A DNA stretch of 29,676 nt from a virus. The position numbers and the translations under genes are program-made. The notes beneath the pieces were generated by a model. The model was not told where the DNA came from and searched no databases. It was given only the letters and a program-made list of their open reading frames with translations. Shown one piece after another: positions 13,907-20,636 of the stretch. How positions within the stretch are numbered: position 1 is the stretch's first letter; every line of letters begins with the position of its first letter. Where the stretch lies: the IMG/VR virus record IMGVR_UViG_3300034356_000448, positions 1 through 29,676 of that record, one strand, 5' to 3'.

Positions 13907-14431
13907 ATGAAAAAATTGCTTAGTATTCAGGCAGAATTAAAATGTCCAAAAGGTAGCTTTAACGCATTCGGTAAATACAAATACAGAAGTGCAGAGCAGA
14001 TTCTTGAATCTTTAAAACCCGTGTTACAAAAACACCAAATTACATTAACTTTAAGTGATGAGATTATCAATGTAGGCAACAAACTATTTTTAAAGGCTAC
14101 TGCTACTCTTTTTGATGCTGATAGTGTAATTCATTCAAACGGATTTGCAGAGCTTGGAGAACATAAAGGAATGTCATCTGAACAATGTACAGGAACTGCT
14201 TCAAGTTATGCTCGTAAGTATGCATTAAACGGATTATTCTTAATTGACGAAACAGAAAGCGATCCTGATTCAAAAGATAACACACCTTCACAACCAAAGA
14301 AACAAACTTTAGATGCTAAAAGATTTCAAGATGCAGTCAAAGCATTAAACGATGGAAAGATAACACGTCAATCATTAGAAGATAAGTTTGCTTTAACAGA
14401 TGGTCAAATTGATATCTTAAATGCTCTTTGA
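13907..14431 (+). CDS. erf: ERF-family single-strand annealing recombinase
   Basis: The 174-residue protein has the ERF superfamily pattern (PF04404): F-N-A-F-G-K-Y-K-Y-R-S-A-E-Q-I-L at ~18-33, a variable strand region, then G-M-S-S-E-Q-C-T-G-T-A-S-S-Y-A-R-K-Y-A-L at 88-107 and L-F-L-I-D-E-T-E. Such proteins coat single-stranded DNA and anneal complementary strands. The C-terminal ~45 residues are a polar linker plus a short helical tail. It pairs with the YqaJ exonuclease encoded at 15291. Its ATG is preceded by ATCGCT, close to the AAACGCT leaders of two other early genes. Confidence 0.85.
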   Translation: MKKLLSIQAELKCPKGSFNAFGKYKYRSAEQILESLKPVLQKHQITLTLSDEIINVGNKLFLKATATLFDADSVIHSNGFAELGEHKGMSSEQCTGTASSYARKYALNGLFLIDETESDPDSKDNTPSQPKKQTLDAKRFQDAVKALNDGKITRQSLEDKFALTDGQIDILNAL

Positions 14432-14463
14432 ATTTTAATAAGTAACCGATTAATTTAATATAT

Positions 14464-15291
14464 ATGTTTAACACGCAAACCGTACCAATGACGAATAATA
14501 GTAGTCAAGTACAAAAAGGACAAAAAGTAAACGATGTTTACAAAACTTACGACTTATCAATTTTTAAACAAATTGATGGAAACAGAGTTCCTAATCTACA
14601 ACACATTAAAAGGCTTTCAGAAAGCATTCGTGTTTATGGAATGAAATGCAATCCAATTTTAGTAAATGATAATTTTGAGGTAATTGATGGCCAACATCGT
14701 TTGATGGCAGCTAAAGAAGTACAAACATTTGTTTACTATGTAATGATAAACGGATATTCACTTAACGAAGTACACACATTGAATCTAAACCAAAAAAATT
14801 GGACTAAAAAAGATTTTATGGATGGATATGCAAATATGGGAATTGAATCCTATATTAAACTAAAATATTTTGTTAATAAAAATGAAGACTTTACATTTAG
14901 TGATTGTATTGCTTTATGTCAAAATACAGGAAGTGCAACATCAAGAACTTTAAAAGTTCAAATAGCAGATAAAAGCGATATTAAGTTATCTGGAAATGCA
15001 CAAATATTTGAGCAAGGAACTTGGAAAACAGGAGATATGGATTTAGCTCAAGATATGGCAAACAAAATTAGAATGATTCAACCATATTACGCAGGTTACA
15101 ATAGGTCATCTTTTGTTATTGTTTTAATGAGCTTATTTAAAAAAGATATTTTTGATTTTAACGAGTTTATGCACAAAGTAAGACTTCAACCAACAGCATT
15201 AGTTGATTGTGCAACAGCAGGACAGTATAGAACTTTAATTGAGGACATTTACAATTACAAGAGTAGAAACAAAGTAAGCCTTAGATACTAA
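14464..15291 (+). CDS. ParB-like nuclease-domain protein
   Basis: The 275-residue protein has a ParB/Srx-like N-terminal half: L-x-H-I-K-R-L-S-E-S-I near 46-55, P-I-L-V at 64-67 and D-G-Q-H-R-L-M-A-A at 75-83, the CTP/phosphate-binding motif of the fold. The C-terminal half (~100-275) is helical and unlike chromosomal ParB. Phage members of this fold act as nucleases, transcription factors or DNA-modification partners. Lying between annealase and exonuclease genes, it may belong to the recombination module. Confidence 0.65.
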   Translation: MFNTQTVPMTNNSSQVQKGQKVNDVYKTYDLSIFKQIDGNRVPNLQHIKRLSESIRVYGMKCNPILVNDNFEVIDGQHRLMAAKEVQTFVYYVMINGYSLNEVHTLNLNQKNWTKKDFMDGYANMGIESYIKLKYFVNKNEDFTFSDCIALCQNTGSATSRTLKVQIADKSDIKLSGNAQIFEQGTWKTGDMDLAQDMANKIRMIQPYYAGYNRSSFVIVLMSLFKKDIFDFNEFMHKVRLQPTALVDCATAGQYRTLIEDIYNYKSRNKVSLRY

Positions 15292-15962
15292 TGAAAGTTC
15301 GTTGTTCAGCAATAGGAAAAATTATGTCAGCACCTCGCAATAAGAGTGAGGTGCTTTCACAGACTGCAAAGACTTACATTCACGAGTTAGTCTTACAAGA
15401 TAAATACGGAATCAGAAAAGAGTTCAGCTCACGTTACACAGATAAAGGAAACGAAGTTGAAAACGAATCAATCAACTTAGTAAACGAAGTGCTTGATGTT
15501 GGATTCATTTACAAGAATGAGGAGTTTTTTGAAAACGATTGGATTACAGGAACTCCCGATGTAAACACGGATGAAGTATTGTTAGATGTTAAAAGCTCTT
15601 GGGATGGCACAACGTTTCCATTCTTTGAAACTGATATACCCACAAAGGATTACTTCTATCAATTACAGGGTTATATGTGGCTAACAGGTAAACAACAGTC
15701 AATGCTTTGTTATTGTTTAGTTGACACACCTGAGTTAATGGTTGAGGATGAAATAAGACGCACTCACTGGAAGTTGAATCTAATGGAGGAAAGTTTAGAC
15801 CTAAGAGACGAAATTCAAAAGAAGCACATCTTTAGCCACATTCCAAAGAATCGCAGAGTGAAAGTCTTTTATGTACAGAAAGACGAAGCAGTAATTGAAC
15901 GAATTAAGGAACAAGTAGAGCTTTGCCGAGAATATTACAACACATTAATAAATTTCTTATGA
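15291..15962 (+). CDS. YqaJ-type viral recombinase exonuclease
   Basis: The 223-residue protein fits the YqaJ/lambda Exo fold (PF09588). It has an N-terminal R-C-S-A-I-G-K-I-M-S-A segment, conserved Glu55 in K-G-N-E-V-E, Asp90 in G-T-P-D, the D99-V-K101 catalytic pair of the PD-(D/E)XK core, and Gln124 in Y-Q-L-Q-G-Y-M. It should digest one strand of duplex ends, giving single strands for the ERF annealase. The start codon overlaps the stop of the ParB-like gene by 1 nt. Confidence 0.85.
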   Translation: MKVRCSAIGKIMSAPRNKSEVLSQTAKTYIHELVLQDKYGIRKEFSSRYTDKGNEVENESINLVNEVLDVGFIYKNEEFFENDWITGTPDVNTDEVLLDVKSSWDGTTFPFFETDIPTKDYFYQLQGYMWLTGKQQSMLCYCLVDTPELMVEDEIRRTHWKLNLMEESLDLRDEIQKKHIFSHIPKNRRVKVFYVQKDEAVIERIKEQVELCREYYNTLINFL

Positions 15963-16132
15963 AAGCAAGAGAATTGATAAAAGAAATGATAGTTGAATTA
16001 ATCGATAAAAATTCAGAGCAACATTTAAAAATTAACAAACTTTACGAAGAAATCGCTGAATTGAAAGAAGCTAACTTTAATTTGAATAGGGAAATAAAAT
16101 TTATGAAAAACACAATAACATTTGAACCATGA
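15959..16132 (+). CDS. 57-residue coiled-coil protein
   Basis: I start this frame at the ATG of the ATGA overlap with the exonuclease gene; an upstream in-frame ATG would overlap by 40 nt. The product is one long amphipathic helix with leucines and isoleucines at heptad spacing. Function is unknown; it may be a small partner of the exonuclease. Confidence 0.55.
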   Translation: MKARELIKEMIVELIDKNSEQHLKINKLYEEIAELKEANFNLNREIKFMKNTITFEP

Positions 16133-16341
16133 ATCAGAAAATAGAAGACCCAATTGTTCTAAAAGTAATGAGTAAGTTTTACGAACGTTCACAGCGTGGA
16201 ATAGATAAATATGGAACTATGTTAACACGAACTGATTTGGATGCGTTAGAATGGCTTAATCATGCTCAGGAGGAAGCTATGGACTTTTGTCTGTACTTAG
16301 AAAGATTAAAAGATGAAGTAAAAACCTTTAAACAAAAATAA
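16129..16341 (+). CDS. small protein with EExxD motif, possibly MazG-like
   Basis: The 70-residue protein has the pattern R-G-I-D-K-Y-G-T-M-L-x-R-T-D-L and then W-L-N-H-A-Q-E-E-A-M-D-F, widespread in phage genomes. The E-E-x-x-D helix recalls metal-binding helices of all-alpha NTP pyrophosphatases (MazG/dUTPase-2 superfamily). It is too short for a complete such enzyme, so it may be a dimeric minimal version or only a related helical protein. Both ends overlap or abut neighbours. Confidence 0.55.
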   Translation: MNQKIEDPIVLKVMSKFYERSQRGIDKYGTMLTRTDLDALEWLNHAQEEAMDFCLYLERLKDEVKTFKQK

Positions 16342-16342
16342 A

Positions 16343-16447
16343 ATGAAAGAAAAGAACTTAGCTATTATTATTACATTGTCAGTATTAGCATTGGCATTGT
16401 ACGGATTTTTTAACCTGGTGTCATGGATTTGGCGAGGCGTATTTTAG
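16343..16447 (+). CDS. 34-residue single-pass membrane peptide
   Basis: A short frame begins 1 nt after the previous stop codon. The product has a basic N-terminus (MKEKN), one hydrophobic helix over residues ~6-24 and an aromatic end (WIWRGVF). It is probably a small inner-membrane protein. Its length is below usual thresholds, but the hydrophobic pattern and spacing support translation. Confidence 0.5.
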   Translation: MKEKNLAIIITLSVLALALYGFFNLVSWIWRGVF

Positions 16448-16468
16448 TAACAATTAAATAAATATACA

Positions 16469-16705
16469 ATGGAAAACAAAATCAATTCAGGAGCAATCTT
16501 TAAAAATGACAAAAAAACGAGTGCAAATCAACCTGATTACAGAGGTAAAGTAAACGTTAACGGAAAAGAAATGGAAGTTGCGTTATGGGTTAAACAAGGA
16601 AAGAATGGAAGTTTCTTCTCAGCAGCATTCTCAGAACCTTATGTTGCACCTGAAACAATGGAAAGAGTTCCTGTATCAAATGATGTAGATGATTTACCGT
16701 TCTAA
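16469..16705 (+). CDS. mini SSB-like protein with DDLPF tail
   Basis: The 78-residue protein has a small strand-rich core (Y-R-G-K-V-N-V-N-G-K-E-M-E-V-A-L-W-V-K, then G-S-F-F-S-A-A-F-S-E-P-Y) and ends in D-V-D-D-L-P-F. That acidic Asp-Asp-x-Pro-Phe tail is the protein-interaction tip of bacterial single-stranded DNA-binding proteins. The core is shorter than a standard OB fold of ~110 residues. It lies at the end of the recombination module, so ssDNA binding or recruitment of SSB partners is likely. The family is common in Bacteroidota phages but not characterised to my knowledge. Confidence 0.6.
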   Translation: MENKINSGAIFKNDKKTSANQPDYRGKVNVNGKEMEVALWVKQGKNGSFFSAAFSEPYVAPETMERVPVSNDVDDLPF

Positions 16706-16926
16706 TGTACATTGATGATGGAGGATTGCGAAAGCAATTAGTGATGTTGCTTCGTACCAAAACACGGAATCAAATCGTTCAAGAGATAAAATCTAACACA
16801 GGAAAGTTCCATCAATATCAGATAGACAAATTCCTACAAGGTAAAGACGTAACACTCTGCACTGTTGTAAAGTTAGATAACTACATCTCAAGGGAGATTT
16901 ACTTAAACAATTTAGAGCCAGTTTAA
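16705..16926 (+). CDS. small HTH-like DNA-binding protein
   Basis: The 73-residue product appears to be five short helices. R-N-Q-I-V-Q-E-I-K-S-N-T-G and H-Q-Y-Q-I-D-K-F-L-Q-G-K-D-V-T-L-C-T-V-V-K fit the turn and recognition helix of a Cro/XRE-like fold, including the K-D-x-[ST]-L-x-T-[VL] stretch. It is the last gene of the early operon (TAATG overlap with the mini SSB gene), and its stop codon lies in the terminator loop. A role in switching to late expression or binding the operator-like palindromes near 7651-7707 is possible but untested. Confidence 0.5.
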   Translation: MYIDDGGLRKQLVMLLRTKTRNQIVQEIKSNTGKFHQYQIDKFLQGKDVTLCTVVKLDNYISREIYLNNLEPV

Positions 16927-16940
16927 CCACTGGCTTTTTT
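16914..16940 (+). terminator. terminator ending the early operon
   Basis: The perfect stem AGCCAGT (16916-16922) with ACTGGCT (16929-16935), extendable by A-T and wobble pairs, has a 6-nt loop and is followed by a T tract. The stop codon of the preceding gene (16924-16926) is in the loop, so a ribosome at the stop would cover the hairpin and could tune termination. Confidence 0.85.
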
Positions 16941-16982
16941 AATTGTTGAAAACTTTTTTACTACCTGTTTAGATTTTCATCG

Positions 16983-16990
16983 TATGTTTG
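16983..16990 (+). promoter_or_regulatory. possible late-operon promoter
   Basis: TATGTTTG matches the TAnnTTTG -7 box and lies 16 nt before the sigma factor gene, just after the early terminator. No TTG sits 19 nt upstream. A short inverted repeat (GATTA at 16990-16994 with TAATC at 17000-17004) follows immediately and could be a leader hairpin or operator. Confidence 0.5.
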
Positions 16991-17005
16991 ATTAGAATTT
17001 AATCA

Positions 17006-17533
17006 ATGGATAAACTTTCAACACTTGCAAAACACCATAAAGATTGGCTGAGAATAGTCAACAGCTTTGGTGAATACTTCCTTGCAGAGGATATAGTTCA
17101 AGAAACATATATCAAAATTATACGTTTAAATCATATAGATAAGATTGTAACTGACTCTGTGAACAAGAACATCATGTGGTTGATTCTTAGAAGCGTTTAC
17201 ATTGACCATTTGCGAGCAAAGAAAATAGAAAGCGTATCAATTGACGAATGCATCAAACTAAGTTATGATGAAACCAACTTAGAAAAACACGAAGCATTCA
17301 ATCTAATTGAGCAGAAGATACAGGAAGAGGTGGATACTTGGCATTGGTATGATATAAAGCTATTCAATTTGTACAGAGACACCAACTTATCCATGCGTGA
17401 GATAGCAGAGGAGACAGATATTAGTTTAACATCTATCTTCAACACGTTAAAGAACTGCAAGGAAAGACTTCGAGAAGCAATTGGAGAAGAATTTGAGGAT
17501 TATTTAAATGAAGATTTTGAATTAATAAAATAG
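17006..17533 (+). CDS. phage-encoded sigma-70 family (ECF-like) sigma factor
   Basis: This 175-residue protein has a region 2-like segment at ~22-75 (F-L-A-E-D-I-V-Q-E-T-Y-I-K-I-I-R, then L-I-L-R-S-V-Y-I-D-H-L-R-A-K-K) and a region 4 helix-turn-helix at ~120-160 (N-L-S-M-R-E-I-A-E-E-T-D-I-S-L-T-S-I-F-N-T-L-K). These are the -10 and -35 recognition domains of a two-domain ECF-type sigma factor. It should redirect host RNA polymerase. As the first gene after the early terminator and immediately before packaging genes, it is well placed to drive late transcription, possibly autoregulated. Bacteroidota phages often carry a similar gene upstream of the terminase. Confidence 0.7.
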   Translation: MDKLSTLAKHHKDWLRIVNSFGEYFLAEDIVQETYIKIIRLNHIDKIVTDSVNKNIMWLILRSVYIDHLRAKKIESVSIDECIKLSYDETNLEKHEAFNLIEQKIQEEVDTWHWYDIKLFNLYRDTNLSMREIAEETDISLTSIFNTLKNCKERLREAIGEEFEDYLNEDFELIK

Positions 17534-17536
17534 ATT

Positions 17537-17923
17537 ATGGCAAAAACACGAACACCAAGAAAGAAAGCTGAAGGATTAGGAGATACAATAGAACAAATCA
17601 CAGAGGCAACAGGAATTAAGAAACTCGTTAAGTTCATTGCAGGAGATGACTGTGGATGTGATGCACGCAAAGCAAAGTTGAATGCGATGTTCCCATACAA
17701 CAAACCAGAGTGCTTAACTGAAGTTGAATACAATTACTTAAATGAAACGCAGGTATTGTACAAAAACACGATTAAACCAAGTGAGCAGGATGAAATCCTA
17801 AAGATATACAACCGTGTATTCAAAGTGCGTCAAGAGCCTACATCATGTGCAAGTTGCCTAAGAGAGATTGTAGTTAAGATGCAACGAGTAATGGAGGAGT
17901 ACAAAGAAGAGGAAACTGCATAA
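17537..17923 (+). CDS. conserved Cys-containing protein upstream of terminase
   Basis: The 128-residue protein contains G-L-G-D-T-I-E-Q-I-T-E-A-T-G-I-K-K at ~13-29, a D-D-C-G-C-D-A-R-K motif at ~37-45, P-E-C-L-T-E at ~56-61 and a C-A-S-C pair near 103-106. The four to five cysteines could bind one zinc ion. The family is common between sigma factor and terminase genes in Bacteroidota phages, but its role is unknown. Position suggests a packaging or DNA-end recognition accessory. Confidence 0.6.
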   Translation: MAKTRTPRKKAEGLGDTIEQITEATGIKKLVKFIAGDDCGCDARKAKLNAMFPYNKPECLTEVEYNYLNETQVLYKNTIKPSEQDEILKIYNRVFKVRQEPTSCASCLREIVVKMQRVMEEYKEEETA

Positions 17924-17930
17924 ACACGAA

Positions 17931-18119
17931 ATGAGATACTACTTAGTTGACCACGGTAAGGAAATGATAGAAGCTGCTAACAAAGTAACAGAGTATCTAT
18001 CAAAGCAGGGATTTCACTATGTAGTTTACTTAACAGACGCAGATGGATTAATGTGCGTTGAAGAGATAGATGAGAATGAATTTTTAGACCACTTTAAATA
18101 CCACCAAAACACGAAATAA
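17931..18119 (+). CDS. hypothetical protein upstream of small terminase
   Basis: This 62-residue protein has an alpha-beta pattern (a helix at ~8-25, strand H-Y-V-V-Y-L, acidic loop, final helix). No family is recognised. It is flanked on both sides by AACACGAAAT-like spacers of 7 and 3 nt. Coding is supported by the even spacing and codon use. Confidence 0.55.
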   Translation: MRYYLVDHGKEMIEAANKVTEYLSKQGFHYVVYLTDADGLMCVEEIDENEFLDHFKYHQNTK

Positions 18120-18122
18120 AAA

Positions 18123-18557
18123 ATGGCAAAAGTAGGAAGACCAAGAAAGGTTGAAAAACCTGATGATATGTTAGATATGTTCAAAGCATATAAGACATAC
18201 GTAAAAGAAAATCCAAGATACAAGTATGTAATGAACCAAAGAAGCGGAGACATGGTTGCAGAACCTCTTGAAGTTCCATTGACTTTGGAAGGGTTTGAGA
18301 TATGGACTTTGAATAAATTTGGCTTTCACATTGAGCAGTATTTTAAGAATGTGGAAAAAAGATACGAAGAATTTGTACCCATCTGTACACACATACGCAA
18401 GGAAATCCGCAGAGACCAAATTGAAGGAGGTATGGTTGGACAATACAACGCATCAATCACACAGCGTTTAAACGGATTAACTGAGAAAGTAGAAAGCACA
18501 ATCATAACAGAACAACCATTGTTCCCAGATGTTCAAGAGAACGACAGCGATAAATAA
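18123..18557 (+). CDS. terminase small subunit (gp3/GP3_package-like)
   Basis: The 144-residue protein starts with an AT-hook-like V-G-R-P-R-K. It carries the pattern of small terminases of Bacteroidota phages: E-V-P-L-T-L-E-G-F near 50-58, a central Y-E-E-F-V-P-I-C-T-H-I-R-K-E-I-R-R-D-Q-I-E-G-G region and Q-Y-N-A-S-I-T-Q-R-L-N-G-L. It should bind the packaging site and load the large subunit on DNA. The large terminase gene overlaps its last 29 nt. Confidence 0.8.
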   Translation: MAKVGRPRKVEKPDDMLDMFKAYKTYVKENPRYKYVMNQRSGDMVAEPLEVPLTLEGFEIWTLNKFGFHIEQYFKNVEKRYEEFVPICTHIRKEIRRDQIEGGMVGQYNASITQRLNGLTEKVESTIITEQPLFPDVQENDSDK

Positions 18558-19689
18558 AATACTTGCGTTAAAAAAACGAATCAAGATAATTCAAGGTGGA
18601 ACATCAGCAGGTAAGACCTTTGGTATCCTCCCTGTATTGATTGACCGATGTACTCGCTATCCAAACTTAGAAGTTTCGGTTGTAGCTGAATCCATCCCAC
18701 ATTTGCGAAGGGGTGCTTTGAAAGACTTCATCAAGGTGATGAGGTGGACAGGACGTTACATTGAAGATAGATTCAATAAGTCTCTTCTAAGATATGAGTT
18801 TGGCAATGGAAGTGTAATGGAGTTCTTCTCAGCAGATGATTCATCTAAACTCAGAGGAGCAAGGCGTGACGTTCTCTACATTAACGAGTGCAACAACGTG
18901 AGCTTCGAATCTTACAATGAGCTTTCCATCCGTACAAAGAAAGAGATATTCCTTGACTTCAACCCAGCTAATGAGTTTTGGGTACACACTGAACTGAAAG
19001 ACGAACCTGATTCAGATTTCATTATCTTAACCTACAAGGATAACGAAGCACTTGATGAATCAATCGTAAGCCAAATTGAAAAGAACCGTGAGAAAGCAGC
19101 TACCTCATCCTATTGGGCGAATTGGTGGCGGGTATATGGACTTGGAGAAATTGGAAGCCTTGAGGGAGTAATCTTCAACAACTGGAAAACAATTGACACC
19201 ATACCAAGCGAGGCTAAGTTAATAGGAATCGGGTTAGACTTTGGATACACGAATGACCCGACATCAGCGATTGAAGTCTACAATTGGAATGGTAAACGAA
19301 TAGTAAACGAAATATGCTACCGTACAGGAATGGTGAACTCAGACATCGCTAAGGTGTTACCAAGCCATGTTACTATATATGCGGATTCCTCAGAACCGAA
19401 ATCAATTGAAGAGATTCGAAGGTTCGGCAAAATGATTAAGGGCGTAACAAAGGGAACTGATTCAATCAGGTTTGGGATTGACATCATGCAACGACAGGAG
19501 TATTTAGTTACATCTCAAAGTACGAACCTAATCAAAGAGCTTAGGAGTTATTGCTGGTCACTAAAGAAAGACGGTGACAAAACAAACGTACCTATTGACC
19601 ATTTCAATCACGCTATTGACGCATTACGATATCACGAAATGGAATCATTAGGATTAAAAAGTAACTATGGAAAATACTTCATCAGATGA
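18529..19689 (+). CDS. terL: terminase large subunit (Terminase_3/PBSX type)
   Basis: The 386-residue protein has a Walker A motif G-G-T-S-A-G-K-T at 23-30 and a Walker B strand V-L-Y-I-N-E at 115-120 with catalytic Glu120. A coupling region F-L-D-F-N-P-A-N at ~141-148 follows, then an RNase H-like nuclease with G-L-D-F-G-Y at 235-240, Y-A-D-S-S near 284-288 and D-H-F-N-H-A-I-D-A-L-R-Y at the end. It pumps DNA into the prohead and cuts it. It is a little short of the usual 400-450 residues, but all motifs are present. The ATG at 18529 gives the expected distance to Walker A. Confidence 0.92.
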   Translation: MFKRTTAINKILALKKRIKIIQGGTSAGKTFGILPVLIDRCTRYPNLEVSVVAESIPHLRRGALKDFIKVMRWTGRYIEDRFNKSLLRYEFGNGSVMEFFSADDSSKLRGARRDVLYINECNNVSFESYNELSIRTKKEIFLDFNPANEFWVHTELKDEPDSDFIILTYKDNEALDESIVSQIEKNREKAATSSYWANWWRVYGLGEIGSLEGVIFNNWKTIDTIPSEAKLIGIGLDFGYTNDPTSAIEVYNWNGKRIVNEICYRTGMVNSDIAKVLPSHVTIYADSSEPKSIEEIRRFGKMIKGVTKGTDSIRFGIDIMQRQEYLVTSQSTNLIKELRSYCWSLKKDGDKTNVPIDHFNHAIDALRYHEMESLGLKSNYGKYFIR

Positions 19690-19846
19690 TTTACCTATGC
19701 TCAAAGCAGTGGTGGAAGATTACATCTACGTAAAGACGGGAAAAAAAATAAAGATTATCTTTGATGAACCAATGAAAATGAGACTGCACTTTCAAATGTT
19801 ATGTGCAGCATATGATATAGTACAGGTACAACAAAACACTAAATAA
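19667..19846 (+). CDS. 59-residue hypothetical protein after terminase
   Basis: The frame overlaps the terminase 3' end by 23 nt and fills an otherwise empty 170-nt gap. The product has a helix (LKAVVEDYIYVK), two strands (KKIKIIFD) and a final helix (MRLHFQMLCAAYDIVQ), which looks like a compact fold. Codon use fits the neighbours. No family is recognised. Confidence 0.6.
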   Translation: MENTSSDDLPMLKAVVEDYIYVKTGKKIKIIFDEPMKMRLHFQMLCAAYDIVQVQQNTK

Positions 19847-19867
19847 ATCGTTTTAATATTATGAAGT
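19841..19867 (+). repeat. leader repeat, copy 1 of 2
   Basis: These 27 bases, spanning the upstream stop codon, a CGTTTT core and the ATGAAG start of the tail chaperone gene, are identical to 27320-27346 at 25 positions. See the finding on duplicated leaders. Confidence 0.75.
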
Positions 19868-20628
19868 TAGAAATTAACGTTCCATCAAGCCTAAGTGAAA
19901 TTCCATTAAAGAATTATCAGGAGTTCCTGAAAGTTCAGGCAGAATCCAATGATGAGGAATTTGTAGCTCAAAAGATGATTGAGATATTCTGCGGACTTCA
20001 ACTAAAAGACGTTGTTAAAATGAAGCTAACATCTTTGAATGAGTTGATAGTTCACTTCACAAAGTTATTCTCTGAGAAGCCAGCATTCAAGAACAAATTC
20101 ACGATTAAAGCTAACGAAACTGAAATTGAGTTTGGGTTCATTCCTGAATTGGAATCAATATCATTTGGTGAATACGTTGACTTAGAAAATCACCTTACTA
20201 AATGGGAAGACTATCACAAAGCAATGGCAGTAATGTACAGACCAATTGTTAAAAGACATAAGGACAAGTACGATATTATGCAATACGAACCAAATGTTGA
20301 CTTTCAGGAAATGATGAAGTTTGCACCTTTGGATGTAGTGATTGCAAGTAGTGTTTTTTTTTGGAGTTTAGGAAACGAGTTATTGCAGGCTACCCTGAAT
20401 TATTTGGAGAAGGAGATGGAGAAGAACAAGGAATTGCAAATGACTTTTCAGAAACAACTCAATTTGCCAAGCGATGGGGATGGTATCAATCAATATATGG
20501 ACTTGCTAAGGGAGACATTACCAGATTTGACGAAGTTACCGAACTCAGACTTACTAAATGTCTCACCTATCTCGTTTTCGAAAAACAAAAAAACGAAATC
20601 GAACACAGACAATTTAACCGTAATTTAA
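19861..20628 (+). CDS. tail assembly chaperone, unshifted product (gpG-like)
   Basis: The 255-residue, acidic, helix-rich protein lies between the terminase and the rest of the tail genes, where gpG-type chaperones that coat the tape measure protein occur. At codon 165-167 the frame crosses nine T residues (20354-20362), a slippery run. The unshifted C-terminal 88 residues (N-E-L-L-Q-A-T-L-N-Y-L-E-K-E-M onward) still look protein-like, with a helix, then a polar tail. It is not a short run-out after a frameshift, so this product is probably made in quantity. Confidence 0.7.
   Translation: MKLEINVPSSLSEIPLKNYQEFLKVQAESNDEEFVAQKMIEIFCGLQLKDVVKMKLTSLNELIVHFTKLFSEKPAFKNKFTIKANETEIEFGFIPELESISFGEYVDLENHLTKWEDYHKAMAVMYRPIVKRHKDKYDIMQYEPNVDFQEMMKFAPLDVVIASSVFFWSLGNELLQATLNYLEKEMEKNKELQMTFQKQLNLPSDGDGINQYMDLLRETLPDLTKLPNSDLLNVSPISFSKNKKTKSNTDNLTVI
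20354..20362 (+). other. programmed -1 ribosomal frameshift site (T9)
   Basis: In the zero frame the codons are GTT TTT TTT TGG. Tandem slippage on T-TTT-TTT (20355-20361) moves ribosomes into the -1 frame, which is open to 20636. A weak CAGG/CCTG hairpin (20386-20389 with 20394-20397) lies about 25 nt downstream. Confidence 0.75.
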
Positions 20629-20636
20629 AACGATGA
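20361..20636 (+). CDS. gpT-like extension, made by -1 frameshift (GT product)
   Basis: This -1 frame encodes 91 residues containing G-Y-P-E-L-F and W-G-W-Y-Q-S-I-Y-G-L-A-K-G-D-I-T-R-F-D-E-V-T, followed by F-E-K-Q-K-N-E-I-E. That pattern is typical of the T part of tail chaperones in Bacteroidota phages. It has no good ATG of its own; the nominal start is a TTG inside the slippery run. Joined to residues 1-167 of the upstream frame it gives a fusion of about 258 residues. The fusion should bridge the tape measure protein and tail tube subunits. Its stop overlaps the next start by 4 nt. Confidence 0.75.
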   Translation: MEFRKRVIAGYPELFGEGDGEEQGIANDFSETTQFAKRWGWYQSIYGLAKGDITRFDEVTELRLTKCLTYLVFEKQKNEIEHRQFNRNLKR

